Shown here piece after piece: positions 24,882-36,940 of a stretch of DNA of 64,000 nt; position 1 is the first letter of the stretch, and each line of letters starts with the position of its first letter. This stretch comes from Wyeomyia smithii (Eukaryota > Arthropoda > Insecta > Diptera > Culicidae), in contig NC_073694.1 in NCBI RefSeq assembly GCF_029784165.1, positions 53,043,674 through 53,107,673 of the forward strand, in the 5' to 3' direction. A model generated the notes under the pieces. The model had not been told where the DNA came from and made no database searches. It saw only the letters and a list, made by a program, of their open reading frames with translations. Both the position numbers and the translations under genes were made by a program.

Positions 24882-26635
24882 CAGTCAAACCTCCATGAGT
24901 CGATGTTCTACGAGTCGATATTTTCCATTACTCGATAATATCTTCAGTCTCTTCGATTTACCAAATAAGCTCGCCTCCCATAGTCGATATTTCCTTTACT
25001 CGATGCCTCCCTTGATCGATGGTCCCGTTCGGTAACTATGCTCATTGTTTGGTTTCTATGAGTCGATATCGTACTCAAGTTTCAAGTTCGGAAGACGTGA
25101 AAAATTGTGTTGAAGAATAAGAAAACTGAGAAACGGAAACTGAATGTGTTAAACATTTCCCAAAGGATCAAGATAATCGGAGAGTTTGATTCAAGTCGTG
25201 GAAAAGTGACAGAAATAGCGAAGAAATTTCATGTCCCCCAAAGTACAGTTTCAACCATCCTGAAAAACCGTGAAAAATGGCAAGTAAAATCTCAGAATGA
25301 AAACCTACAGAGAAAAAGAACAGGAGCACTTGTCGATGATAGGCTAGACCGGGCTCTGTTGGTTTTCGTGAAACAAGCTAGAAACACCAACCTTCCTCCC
25401 TCAGGACCAATAATACGGGAAAAGGCTTGCCAATTAGCAGAGAAACTCGCAGTTTCTGGTTTCAAGGGTAGTAGTGGTTGGCTGTACAAATTTTTGAAGC
25501 GGCACAACATATCATTCAAAAAAATATGCGGAGAAAGCGCTGCCTTAGATTCTACGATGGTTCAGAACTGGATGACCAACATTTTACTAGGGCTTCTGAA
25601 CGATTATGAGCTGAAAGACATTTATAACGCTGACGAAACTGGTTTATTCTACAAATATCTCCCACATAAAACGTTCGCGTTCAAATCCGAAACATGTCAT
25701 GGCGGAAAATATTCCAAACAAAGACTTACAGTTCTTTGTGCAACAAATGCGGATAGTATTGACAAGTTGCCATTACTAGTGATCGGAAAGAGTCGAAAAC
25801 CTCGCTGTTTCAGGGCTGTGAAATCATTACCGGTTCAGTACGAAGCCAATTCAAAAGCCTGGATGACTTCCATTCTGTTCGAAGAGTGGATCTTGAAGCT
25901 TGACAAAAGAATGAGTGACGAGAACAGGAAAATTTTAATGTTTTCAGACAATTGCACGGCACATCCCAAAGCTGTTGAGGAAAAACTAAAATCCATCAAT
26001 CTTGTATTTTTTCCACCAAATGCAACGTCCGTACTGCAGCCATTAGCTTCAAGATACTTTGCCAAACTCATCGTCAAACACATGCAACGTCATGGAAGTT
26101 GCAGAAGAGCCGTCTTTTGAAATGAAGACGGAGGGTGTGAAAATGAATTTAAGGACCCTGCAATCAGTTTTGCACAACACAGACAATGTTCCTGTTGAAA
26201 TATTTGAACATTTCTATAAAGTTGAAAATTTTCTTACCCGTAAATATAACTTCAATTGATGTGATATTTATGTAATATTTTTCAAAATCACCGCTACAAA
26301 TTAAATTTAAAAGAGATAACTATAAAATATTGAACTCAATGTTTCTTGTTTTACTAAAAACTTTTGTAAACATATCCATTAGGAAACATTTGAATTAGTG
26401 TTTGTATTGAATATTACGTAATTTCTTTTTTAAGCTTTTTTGCTGAAAAATAAATTAGAAGATTCCTGAGTTCGAAATCCTGACTGAAAATTTATTGAAC
26501 TTTGAACAAGATAACAGTTTTTACCACACTATGAAAAATATTTGTTCAAAAACAAACATTTTCAAAAAAATTCCATGAGTCGATATTTCCATGAGTCGAT
26601 GGTCCCTTCGATATCGACTCATGGAGGTTTGACCG
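24882..26635 (+). mobile_element. Tigger/pogo-type DNA transposon, internally deleted
   Basis: Inverted ends CAGTCAAACCTCCATGAGTC and its reverse complement stand next to TA at 24880-24881 and 26636-26637. Subterminal copies of ATGAGTCGATATTTCC and related phrases occur at both ends. At 1754 bp it is short for a Tigger element, because the 3' part of the transposase is missing. It inserted into A-rich array 2. Confidence 0.92.
25107..26259 (+). pseudogene. Tigger-like transposase (CENP-B/DDE_1 family), start lost and C-terminal third deleted
   Basis: The frame opens at 25107 with GTG directly after an in-frame TGA, so the original ATG is probably mutated. The N-terminal 60 residues form a pipsqueak/CENP-B helix-turn-helix (RIKIIGEFDSSRGKVTEIAK, HVPQSTVSTILKN). 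A second Tc5-type helix-turn-helix follows (KAVSGFKGSSGWLYKFLKRH-like, about 110-140). The DDE domain has YNADETGLFYK with the first Asp and ILMFSDNCTAHP with the second. At NATSVLQPL the usual third acidic residue is absent, and the frame stops at 26120. A C-terminal tail (LQSVLHNTDNVPVEIFEHFY) continues in another frame to 26259, so a frame-breaking internal deletion is likely. Normal size is about 500 residues. Confidence 0.88.
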
Positions 26636-26637
26636 TA

Positions 26638-27900
26638 GTTCAAAATAGGAAACGGAAATATTATCGAGCAAAAGCGTTGTCGCTTTTAATCAAATATAAC
26701 ATAAAGAACCAAAGTAGGTGATGGTGAAAAAATGTTAGTATTTTATTAATAGACAGGAAACGTAACGAGCGCATCGATGTCATAAAAAATAATAAAACAC
26801 AAACCAAATTGATAAAACACAAAATTGGGCAAACTGGCAGTTATAAAATTAAAGAGGTAGGAGATAAAGCGAAACGAAAATAAAAATAAATATGAACCAA
26901 GAAAAAAAACAGAAATAAAACAAAGAAAACAGTGCCAACATTGTCGAACCAAATAAAATGATTACATAATGGAGAAAACGCTTACGGTACAGCGAACTAG
27001 AAAATAACGACAAAATGTGCATAAAGCAAAAAATAAACATCAGAATAATTAAATACAGAGAAAAACTAGGAAAACAAGAAACGAAAATCAAAAAATATAT
27101 GAGTGAACAAAAAAATGAAAGTAATAATACTGTTTGGATGATTAACACAAGGATATAGAACAGGTATAAAGCGATCAGTAACAGAGGAGCAAATAAGAAA
27201 AAAAAGCAAAAAATTAACCACAACAGAGATAATTGAAAGTAATTAAGAATTGTAAAAGAAATTGTACCGGAAGAAATAATAAAGAAAAGTGCAATAGCAC
27301 TATAAGAAAACTAAGAAAAATTTATTATAAGGAATGGTTGTTAGTTAAAGAAAAATGATGGAAGCAAGCAAACGAGAAACATAGGGAAAATTAAAAACAA
27401 TCAAAAGAACAAATTGAGAAAAAACAGACTTCGTTAACAAAAAGTATGGGAGAAAATGATAGAAAACCTAGATCAATCAGAGAGAAGGTAAGGAAAATAC
27501 TGCTTATAAAAGTTAAACAGAACACATTACACGTTACAATAAAGTAACTGAAAAAAAGAGAGTAATCAAGGGAAAAATTATGACAATAAATACAGATGAG
27601 CAAGAAGAACGAATTGAATCAAATATAGAGAAAAGGTTAGATAGACAGTCGAACAAGTGCAATTAATCAACAAAACTGCAGCTAATACCAATAGAAAATA
27701 AAGTTAAGTGAAAAGAACGACAAATATACACTGAATCACAGAGAAAACGAAAAAAAAACAAGGAAGTTTAAAACAAATGCGATAGATGCGATGCGACGGG
27801 ATGAAAAATAGTAGAAAAGCGGAAACGAAGAGTAAACAATAAGAAAATACAGACAAAACTAGAGAGAACACGAAGTGGTAATAATTATCTTCTACTTTTT
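26638..27900. repeat. A-rich array 2, segment c
   Basis: Same plus-strand A-rich, T-poor sequence as before the Tigger element, fading into ordinary sequence near 27900. No gene seen. Confidence 0.6.
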
Positions 27901-27938
27901 CGCTCATAACCGTGTTCGCAGCCAACCTTGCTTGGTGA

Positions 27939-28105
27939 TTATGGCCCCTATTACAGAAGACGAGGGAGCGACGAGTTAATGTCTGTCCAATTTTAGTATT
28001 GCAGATGGCGAGTTGTTTGTCACTCCGCTGTCACCAGCCATGTTCCACTCGCGTTCCCTAAGACAACATTTCGTTCGCCTCGTCTTCTATAATAGGGGTC
28101 CATAA
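27939..28105. mobile_element. Short MITE with 27-bp inverted ends
   Basis: TTATGGCCCCTATTACAGAA at the left and TTCTATAATAGGGGTCCATA at the right are imperfect inverted copies, 167 bp apart in total. No coding frame. Target duplication is not clear. Confidence 0.65.
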
Positions 28106-30241
28106 CAATATTTTTGTTCTCTTGTTAAGAATTTTTCGGTAAACCAGAATGTAACAAGTTGTCTACGATTTTTGAAAAGATGATTAATAAGATAGAGCAT
28201 TAGATGTAACAGATCGATTTTATCACTTTCAATTGCTATCATCTTTCGTTTGAACAAAATCTAACCGCTTACTTTTCTAAGTAGATTAGATGTTATGAGT
28301 AGATGAAAAATATTTACAGAAAACATTTCTTGCCACACAGCGTCTGAAAAAGATGATAGTACACACAAGGCTGGATGAGAAAGAAAGAATGGTTCGGATT
28401 CGATGAGGATTGTTTACAGGGAAAATCTCTGTCTAGCACAGTACACATAACACTAACCTGCTGGAAACTTTAACTGCTGCTCTTCGTTGGTATCACTGTA
28501 ACACAAAGCTGTTCTCTAGTTCGTTTTCACTATTTTTTTCTTTAACTACAGTACATAAACGAAGCTAACACAAAACACAACACACACCGCCCAGTTTATT
28601 TTTATTTAATTTTTCACTTTTGCTCCAAATTCTGTAGCTGTATTAATTATCCAACCTAGCTACTGATTCTACTCCACAGGGGGTTTGTTTTACCAAAGTT
28701 ATCGTCTACGCAGTCACCTCACGCAATCTCAGATTGACACGCATATTTCGCACCATGAAATTCCGCTCCTTGCTGTCCTAGTAGGAATAAAATGTTGCTT
28801 TTTTACCGACAACCAACTGCGTAGTTGTTGCAGATTTCTTTTCACTGTGTAACCGTGCTCTCGTTCCATCAAGTTCGCCAGTTAGCGAATAATGTTCCAC
28901 TTTGAGGTTATGACACTTATACAGGCGAATTTCTGTGGTGTTCGAGCGTATGTCCTAAATAATAAATTGTTACAATTTTACCTAGTTTGCCAAACTTAGT
29001 TATTCTGTTCGAAGAGCTAATGTTTCACTCGGGGTCTTTGCATAGTTAAATTACTTAGTATTTTTATTGACTAAAATTTCGCAGCGGGTACCCAAAAAAA
29101 CTGGACCCATGGCGTTAGAATCTCTAACTGCCAAAGCAGTTTCCTGAGTGCCGTAAAAACTAATGCATCTTCTGGGCCAACCAACCAACCAACCGGCTTG
29201 ACCCTCTGGAAAACAAGCCACAAGTGTGCACACTGCTGCCGGTTTCTGCTAGCAGCCGGTCTTGGCGACTGTGTCCGGCGGACAGAGCAGCTCGGACTCG
29301 GAGGATCCTGTCCCTGGGTGGTGCGAGCCATTCCTAGCTCGACCTCCCAACGGCAGACATATAAATTGGCCCACACCCCGCGGGAAACGGTAACGGTCAT
29401 TGTTCCGGCCTAGCGAATGTAAATTTTACTGCGCGAGTAAATAACGGTCTATGTACTACACACGTAGTTGGAGTTTTGTTTGTGGTGGATAACATAAGCG
29501 AGGATTTGCATTACAGTCGCATTAATTCACGGAGTGTACTGTGCGGTTGGATTTGCTTTAGGTACAGTGTGTCTGTAGGTGAGCTGCCGGTAGTTTACCT
29601 GCTGTTTTATGTATTTCTAAGCAAGCTTTCGTTTGTGTGCAGAAATGATCATTTGAATGAGAAACCAATTCCTCCAATATTGCTTAAAACTTACATGGCA
29701 CGCTAACTGGCTTCGTAATTATAGTTATTTTACATTTTTTTTTTTTACGTTTGTTCATTCTGTTATGCACAGGGAGTGGCTGTGAGGTTTCAAAACTAAA
29801 CTTGTCAACTTCTAGATATATTTGACAAAGTGTTTTAAGTGTATTTGCAATTTGCTTCCAAATAGCAACAATCAATCAACAACTAAGTGAACTGAAGAGT
29901 AATAACATAATTTTTGGAACCTTATAATGGTCAAGACATATTATTAAAATATTTAAAAAGTACACATTCAACAAATGTTATTGATTATTTTACCCGGGAT
30001 GAAAAATAATATTGCAAAACTGAAAACTCTTCAATTTAGCATTTTACAACCGGTTCCGTTGACAACAAGTGGAACCAGACCGATGCAGAGGGAGTTTAAA
30101 AAAAATATGCTTTTCCTTATACTAATCGATGACCGACCTTTCAGTACGCACTACGTGTTTTCCCTAAATGTTGAAGATTTTTCTTCGATTTTAAAATTGA
30201 AAGATTTACATGTTTATAAATTTTCACTAACTGGCAAGTAG
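28106..30241. other. Likely host non-coding DNA with a GC-rich patch; no gene proven
   Basis: A GC-rich patch at 29160-29420 contains four CCAA repeats (29177-29195) and a TATAAA-like sequence near 29358. A consensus-like splice donor, CAG then GTTAGT, reads on the minus strand at 28460-28453, but no coding frame leads into it. The region may be a promoter or 5' exon area, but nothing proves it. Confidence 0.35.
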
Positions 30242-30372
30242 TGCACAAAGTGACACTTCTGCTGCTGGAAAATATAACCCTGGTAGAGCACAAAATAGCA
30301 TTTCTGCTGCTGGCTCATGGGAAATATAACAAAGTGACATTAATGCTGCTGGCCTGTGGAAAATATAACCCT
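30242..30372 (+). repeat. Three imperfect tandem units of about 41-51 bp
   Basis: Each unit contains a CACAAAGTGACA-like start, TGCTGCTGG and AAATATAA; units one and three add CCCTGGT. No coding meaning seen. Confidence 0.6.
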
Positions 30373-31550
30373 GGTTCACGTGTTGACAGGGATGCCAAAT
30401 GCGAAGACATGTCTTAATTTCGAAGACATTTTAGCTCTAATGTGAAGAAGTGGAAGCCAAATAGTCGGTGGATTAACCGCACCCGATTTAATGTGTTAAG
30501 TGGGATTTTTGGTGTGCGTTATACAAGAGATAGCTGTCACTTTTGTTTTGGTCATCATCGCCACTGTCTTTTTGTCGCGTTTGTGCTACTGTACAAAAAA
30601 TTTGTCAATTTACTGAAAAAGGACAAAATAACAAAATAAAACAAAAAAAATCCAACCTGATGCGAAAAACGATAATCAAAGCAAACCGATTTTGACACTT
30701 TTTTTTTTTTTTGATATTTGCACACTGTTTTTTTTCGCGGACTGTCCGGGACAGAAAAAGAGCAGTCCTGGATAGTCCGGAAAATGCAAAAAAAAACAGC
30801 TCTAGGACAAAGTGTAGTCCGCGGAGTAGCTACACCGCAAAAACGAAAACGACATTAATATGTATCAAGCTCAAGGTGATCTAGATTGAAATTTTTAGCA
30901 CGCCAAAATTTTCTGTAAATTGCAATGCGCTTGAAACGTCCGAGTCAGATAATAAATGAGTTTTTTTTTTTCATACAAGCAGAATCACTTTTTTTGCTCC
31001 TTGTTTTTACAAATTACTCAAGTATATTATTATATTAAGTATTAGCGATTAACGAAAGTTCTGCTAATATAAGTTAAGCGTTTAGCAATTATCAAGCTAA
31101 ATTTTTCAGTTAGCGGATTAGCGATTAGCGTCGCTGAATTTTCAGTTAGCGGTGTCCGCCACTGAAAAATAGGTAGACCAACTTCCCGATTTTGTTCAAA
31201 CTTTGTGTAGAGGAACCGATCCTATATTCATTTCAACGTCCATTTTGCCGTAAAATTTTACCATTTTTCAAAATAAAAGTAAATTTAGTTTTACCTCCAA
31301 ATTCAACCGAGTGATAGGAAGTTTTACCTTGAAGAAACATAGTAAAGTTTGACAAATAAGAGCTATGAGATGAATATAAGAGTGGTTCCCTTGACCTTGG
31401 AAAATTTTGAGTGTTGTGGAAAGTGTAACAAAAACAAGCCCACCTCAAATGCACATTATGTAACTATCGCTGAACAAGTTTCAAATGTCATCATCTTGAT
31501 CGAGGTGCAAAAATTTCCAGTGAAATAAAAAAAAACAAAATATAAAACGA
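30373..31550. other. No gene seen
   Basis: Mixed sequence with long T-runs (30700-30740, 30960) and a small inverted repeat around GGACTGTCCGGGAC and CCTGGATAGTCCGG (30750-30783). No coding frame with recognisable content. Confidence 0.45.
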
Positions 31551-32250
31551 TGTGATCTCCTGGGTCGAAAAACCTCCAAAACGGCAAAAAACGGTTTGTG
31601 TCATAATTTTTGCATGGTTATTGTTGTTTGAAGTACAATCTAATATTTATTCTCGAAAGGTTCATTAAGTACCTTAAAATTGATGCTAAAAAATTCAAAA
31701 CAGATTAAGCAACTCAAAAGTTAAAATGATTTGAAACAAAAGAAATTTGAAAAATGTCGACTTTTCAAATCATTAATGTCCACTTTAACCGCCATGCGTG
31801 TCCATTAGGAAAAGCAGCAACAATTTCAAATGATTGGGTCTCTTGGGTCTAAAACCTTCCAGAACAAACGGTTCGCGCCATGATACTCCATTTTCAGTAA
31901 CTTTTTCCATTGGAAACACATTGGTGGTTATGGTAAACATTAAAGATAAAAAAAATCTATTTTCAAAATAAACAAATATGCCTCAGTGAAAATTCAATCT
32001 TTTATGTAAAATTTCCTGAGTAATTGCAAAAAAAAAAATCATCAAACGACATGGTCTCTGGGTTTCAAACCCTCCAAAACGGCAAAAAACGATGTGTATC
32101 AATTTTTGCGTGGTTATTGCTATTTGAATTACAATTTCCTAGAAAGGTCTATTTATTATCTTAAATTACATAAAAAAAATCAAAATCGGTTAGGCGGCTC
32201 AAAAGTTTCAGTTTTTTTTTAAACGAAAAGTTGAAAAAGAGTCGGTTTTT
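31551..32250 (+). repeat. Three diverged tandem units of about 215-282 bp
   Basis: The starts near 31551, 31833 and 32051 share TGGTCTCTGGGT-like and AACCTCCAAAACGGCAAA-like phrases. Units one and three also share TTTTTGCATGGTTATTG and AAGTACAATC-like phrases. The unit boundaries are approximate. No gene seen. Confidence 0.55.
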
Positions 32251-32766
32251 TGTGTAACTTCAAGACAGAAGGTGTTACCTCAAGTGGTGATACGTGTTTA
32301 AAATTTTACGATTAGAGAACACATAGAGCGATTTTGAGTGTGATCGGAGCGATCAATTTTTCGGATAGGTATTTTTTTGCATAGCATTACTGAATAGATA
32401 GGTGAAGTTTCCCCCAAACTTGTGATTTGTAGCATACCATTCCGTAACAAACCATGAAAATAGGAAAAGCATTGGCCGAACAATTACGAGCTCGCTTTCT
32501 ATTCTCGATGCTTAGTTTAGGCCCATATGGTAAGAGGTCCCACCTTTTTTTTCAATTTATTCCAACTTCCCAGATTCGCAAGACGTAAAGAGATTTTATT
32601 CCGTATGTAGGTTACTAATGTACGAAAAGTGATTCTGTATAGGGTATCAGTGAAAGTCGCCCTATGATTTTGCATTTCACCCCAAAAAGGTATGACTAGT
32701 GAAGAAGTTTAGTTCAGTTAACAATATCTCGTTAGGCGCGGGGACATCTTTCCCAAGAATACTTAA

Positions 32767-35206
32767 GAGCCAGTTCGCGAGAGACGCAACCGCATGTTGT
32801 TTTGATGTTCTCCGATTGGGCTTAAATTTTCAGCGTTTGTTTGTCTATTCAAGGTAGGAAGTTTCGCAAAATTTCAATTTTTTTCGTTGAGGTTAAGTGG
32901 GGTAAAACGGCCCTTGAAAATGATATGTCCAAAAACGTCCAAATACTAAAAAGTGCAATAACTCTTGCTAGACTTGATGGATTTTTCTAAAAATTTGTGG
33001 TATTATTCTGCACTAAGAGTACTTCAAAACGCATGGTAACAATATAGGGTAAAACGGTAAATTGACGAAAAAAACGCATTTTTCTTTTAAAAATTTAGAA
33101 TTTTCAGGGTCATCCTACTCTTTTCAACATCGCTAGAAAAAATATCTGAATATGGCGTTTTGCAGAGCAACTCAAAAGCTTTAATGTCATATATAAGCCA
33201 AATGCCAAATGGGGTAAAACGGCCCTAGAAGATTTTTTACAAAAAACCGTCAAAATCACTAAAATCACTATAGTTCCTGCTAGACTTAAAAGATTTTACA
33301 AAAAATTTGGATTGTCACTGTACCTTACCAGAATTACCTACTTTACCAGAAGATACGCAATTCGGGGTAAAACGTTCCTTGAAGATTTTTTTTTTTTTTG
33401 AAAAATGCCGTCAAAATCACCAAAACTGCAAGCACTTGGGTTAGACTTGATAGATTTACTGAAAATTTAGATTATCACTCTAGTTAGATACGAACTTAAG
33501 GGTAAGATGACTAAAGTGACAAATAGATTTACATGACGAAAAAAAAAGAATTTTTCTTGGGAAATACTCGGCAAATTTCAGGGTGCTATTTTGTCAACAG
33601 AAAACAGTCCAAAACCCGAAGTTAGCATTTTATGAAACAACTAAAGAGCTTTTATTTGATATCAATTCCAGATGCATCATTTGGAAACTGACTAAAAAGG
33701 ACTGAACTTTTTCATGACTTTTTCTCTAGGTTTCAAGAAAAGCATCAAATCTTGTAAAAGACAATATCGATGGGACTGTTGCTGAAAGACTGTAATATTT
33801 CGAGTTTTGTTAAAGCAAATGAAGTAAGTTATGGCTTGAGTTTCATGTTCAACTTTTTAATTTGATTGTTTTTAAATTCAATTTGAATCTTTTCAATTTG
33901 ATTATTTTTAACTTAATTGTCATCAGTCTCATTCTTCGCTTTTTTCCAGAAATTTGGCCAAAAAATCATGTTACTCTGGTTGCTGTTGTATCAATAAAAA
34001 TGAACAATCATTTTGAAAAATCACGACTTCGAACACTAATGCTTTACAATTCATACTCATGATGTTCTTCAAAGTTCATCAAAGCACCATGTTCCTTAAC
34101 GCTAAGTTTTGCCTACATAAATATTGCAGGGAATCGTGCAAATAACGATTTTATTTGCTCCACGGATAAGTAGAAACTCGGTTGGAATTATTTATTTTCG
34201 CGACCATCATATCGATAATATCTTTTACCTTGTTTGAAGCTTTTCGTGAGGTCAAGGAAAACTTTAGTCCTTTTTAGTCAGTTTCCAAAAGATGCTTCTG
34301 GATATTATGCCAAATAAAAGCTTTGTAGTTGTTTATAAAATGCTAACTTCTGGTTCTGAACCTTTTCTGTAGAGAAAATAGCACCCCGAAAATCGCCAAG
34401 TATTTCTCAAGAAAAATATTTTTTTTTCTTTATGTAAATCTTTTTGTCATTTTTGTCATCTTGCCCTTAAGTTCGTATTAACTTGGAGAAATTATCTAAG
34501 TTTTCAGTAAATCTATCCAGTCTAACCCGAGTTCTTGCAGTATTAGTGATTTTGACGGCATTTTTCGAAAAAAATCTTTAAGGAACGTTTTACCCCAAAT
34601 TGCGTATCTTCTGGTAAAGTAGGTAGTTCTGGTAAGGTACAGTGAAATTTCAAATTTTTTGTAAAATCTTTTAAGTCTAGCAGGAACTATAGTGATACTA
34701 GTGATTTTGACGGTTTTTTGAATAAAACCTTCTAGGGCCGTTTTACCCCATTTGGCACACTTGGCTTATACATGACATTAAAGCTCTTGAGTTGCTCTAC
34801 AAAACGCCATATTCAGAAATTTTTTCTAGCGATGTTGAAAAGAGTAGGATGACCCTGAAAATTGACAATTTTTAAAAGAAAAATGCGTTTTTTTCGTCAT
34901 GTTACCTCTTTACCCTATATTGTTTCCATGCGTTTTGAAGTACTCTTAGTGTAGAATAATATCACAAATTTTTAGAAAAATCCATCAAGTCTAGCAGGAG
35001 TTATTGCACTTTTTAGTATTTGGACGTTTTTGGACATACCATTTTCAAGAGCCGTTTCACCCCACTTAACCTCAACGAAAAAAATTGAAATTTTGCAAAA
35101 CTTCCTACCTTGAATAGAGTAACAAACGCTGAAAATTTAAGCCCAATCGGAGAACATCAAAACAACGTCCCTCAGAAAGGCGGTTGCGGCTCTCGCGAAC
35201 TGGCTC
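32767..35206. mobile_element. Long foldback element with TTAA ends (2.44 kb)
   Basis: The left arm (32767 to about 33750) and right arm (about 34240 to 35206) are inverted copies of nearly 1 kb, around a loop of about 500 bp. The ends read GAGCCAGTTCGCGAGAG and its inverse. Both are bordered by TTAA (32763-32766 and 35207-35210), as in piggyBac-type insertions. Inside each arm, units starting GGGGTAAAACG and containing CTAGACTTGAT repeat about three times. No transposase frame is present, so it would be non-autonomous. It lies exactly at the 3' junction of the SINE at 35207-35470. Confidence 0.85.
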
Positions 35207-35470
35207 TTAACACAATATCGCACGCTAGCCTGGGGGCTAATACGGTCTCGATCAACTAGATTAGTTGAGAGAATTCGTTTTCGATATTGTTTTCGGCACA
35301 TTTTGCATGTTGTAGCATAAGTACAACAATACACCGTGACCCAGTGCTGAGACGAGAAAGTTTCCAGCTCGAAAAAAGTTCCTCGACCTGATCCGAAATC
35401 GAACCCGATATCACAACCGTGTGGGAGAGCTAGCCGACCGACATCGCTGACCACAGAACCACGGGGACCA
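35207..35470 (-). mobile_element. tRNA-derived SINE, separated from its 3' target duplication by a foldback insertion
   Basis: On the minus strand the head reads CCCCGTGGTTCTGTGGTCAG, and further on it has a good pol III B box, GGTTCGATTTC, in the T-arm position. The body follows, ending GATATTGTG. The 13-bp duplication CCAAGAATACTTA stands at 35471-35483 and, beyond the foldback, at 32753-32765. The SINE therefore inserted first, and the TTAA at its 3' junction then received the foldback. The head is a degenerate tRNA; I cannot assign the amino acid. Confidence 0.8.
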
Positions 35471-35483
35471 CCAAGAATACTTA

Positions 35484-36700
35484 GTCCTTGTTGAATCAAT
35501 GAAAGCAGACAATAAAAATGCTTCAAGGCCCAAACACAATAGATACGTTGCAGCCCTTTTGCGGCAACTTGACAGTTAGCCCAAACATTTTCTGTCAAAT
35601 CAACGCAAACGTATCCATTGTGCTTGGGCCTTCACTCTCCGCCATGCGTGTTGCATCCTGCCGCTGCGACTGGCGGATATCGAAACTCTGTTCTGAGTTT
35701 GAAATACTGTTATGAAGTCGAACTGCAACATATTTGCATCCACGACATGCAAATTACATCTTCAAATATACCTTAATCAATAATCAAAATACCCGAACAC
35801 TCACTAAACTTTAATATTTGTCGACCTTCCAGAGTAGGGTTCCCCCGTGAAACGTTTCAATATTTTAAATGAAGTTGAACGAATTTGTGTAAAACGAAGT
35901 CAACACCATTCACAATGAGTCACTTGAGTCACTTTAGAAGCGGCCAATACCATTTTCGACCATAAGAAAATAATAAAAATGGTCCTTGTCGAGACCACCA
36001 CATGCATAATTGAAGAGCTTGATGAATAACACTGGTCAACACAAGTTTTGCCCTACAGCTCAAGCTGTAACAAATAAAAAAATGAAGCTTTTCAACATTT
36101 CATGTGAATTTTGGTGCCCCTAGCCGCCTCGGAAGTGCGATTGAAGACTGCAGAGTGACTGCTCGCCGAATTCATAGTTTCTCTGTTTGCTTACGGGAAA
36201 ACTTCATTGATTTTTATAAAAACTTAACGCATAATTGCCACTGCTCGTTAACCCCAAAAACGATGGTAGCATTTATTTAGCCCTTGCATTATAAGCTTGT
36301 TTCATTGTAATTATGAAAATTGTCATAGCAATTGAAATGTAACAGTAAAACTCTATTTATTTTGCATGGAAAAGATCTATGTGAAAAGATCTATGTGAAG
36401 AGTGATACTTTGAAAAAAAAAATTAGAAATAAATTTGATTTTTGTGTCTAATACAACAAATATTTTACCATAAAAACTGTTTAATCTAACACAGTAGGTT
36501 CTAAATAGATGCTTTCTGGAGAAAAATGTAACAATTGGTTGGTTTTTTAACAAATTAAAACAGAATTTGCTGTAGACGTTCTAAAGTCGCGGTTCGTCTG
36601 CTTAAAAATGATCCTCAAATTGATATTGCACGCTTCTCGAAGTCCCAGAAAAAACTAGAGTGTTGTAAGACAACCCTAAAAGTCCAATCGTGAATGTACT
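35484..36700. other. No gene seen
   Basis: Ordinary mixed sequence between two SINEs. Short frames only, with no recognisable motifs or repeat ends. Confidence 0.5.
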
Positions 36701-36914
36701 AAAAAAAGCAAAGCCTTGGTGCTACATTTCGTACGGAATTCGTCCTTCTGTTTTACTATACACAGACTTCGCAGCCGACTGTTAAGTGTACAGAATAATT
36801 GCGAAGCTAGCGCTACGATCCTACTGACACTAACAGTCTCTCCCGAGCCGGGATTCCAACATACGACAACTGGCTTGTTAGGCTAGCATCGTACCTCGAG
36901 ACCAGCTGGGAGAT
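36701..36914 (-). mobile_element. tRNA-derived SINE (same family as 61150-61365)
   Basis: This is the reverse complement of a sequence nearly identical to 61150-61365. On the minus strand it starts CCCAGCTGGTCTCGAGGTAC, has tRNA-like A and B box regions, contains CTGTTAGTGTCAGTAGGATC, and ends in GGCTTTGCTTTTTTT. An 11-bp duplication, GTGAATGTACT, flanks it (36690-36700 and 36915-36925). The family resembles the abundant Feilai-type SINEs of Aedes, but the name is from memory and not certain. Confidence 0.88.
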
Positions 36915-36933
36915 GTGAATGTACTATTTGGCC

Positions 36934-36940
36934 TATATAA
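36934..36940 (+). promoter_or_regulatory. Candidate TATA box
   Basis: GCCTATATAAGAGCC is a strong TATA match. An initiator-like TTCAACAGT lies about 25 bp downstream, followed by CAG repeats. It could be a core promoter of an unrecognised transcript or of an LTR. The SINE at 36701-36914 has landed 20 bp upstream of it. Confidence 0.35.

Noticed and set aside
19481..27900. Similar hydrophobic minus-strand frames up to 154 codons
   Set aside because: Same composition effect in array 2; no conserved motif is visible.
28453..28460. CAG then GTTAGT splice donor on the minus strand
   Set aside because: An isolated consensus match with no supporting exon frame or acceptor partner.
29071..29400. 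109-codon minus-strand frame in the GC-rich patch
   Set aside because: No motif and low complexity around the CCAA repeats; GC-rich patches produce long frames by chance.
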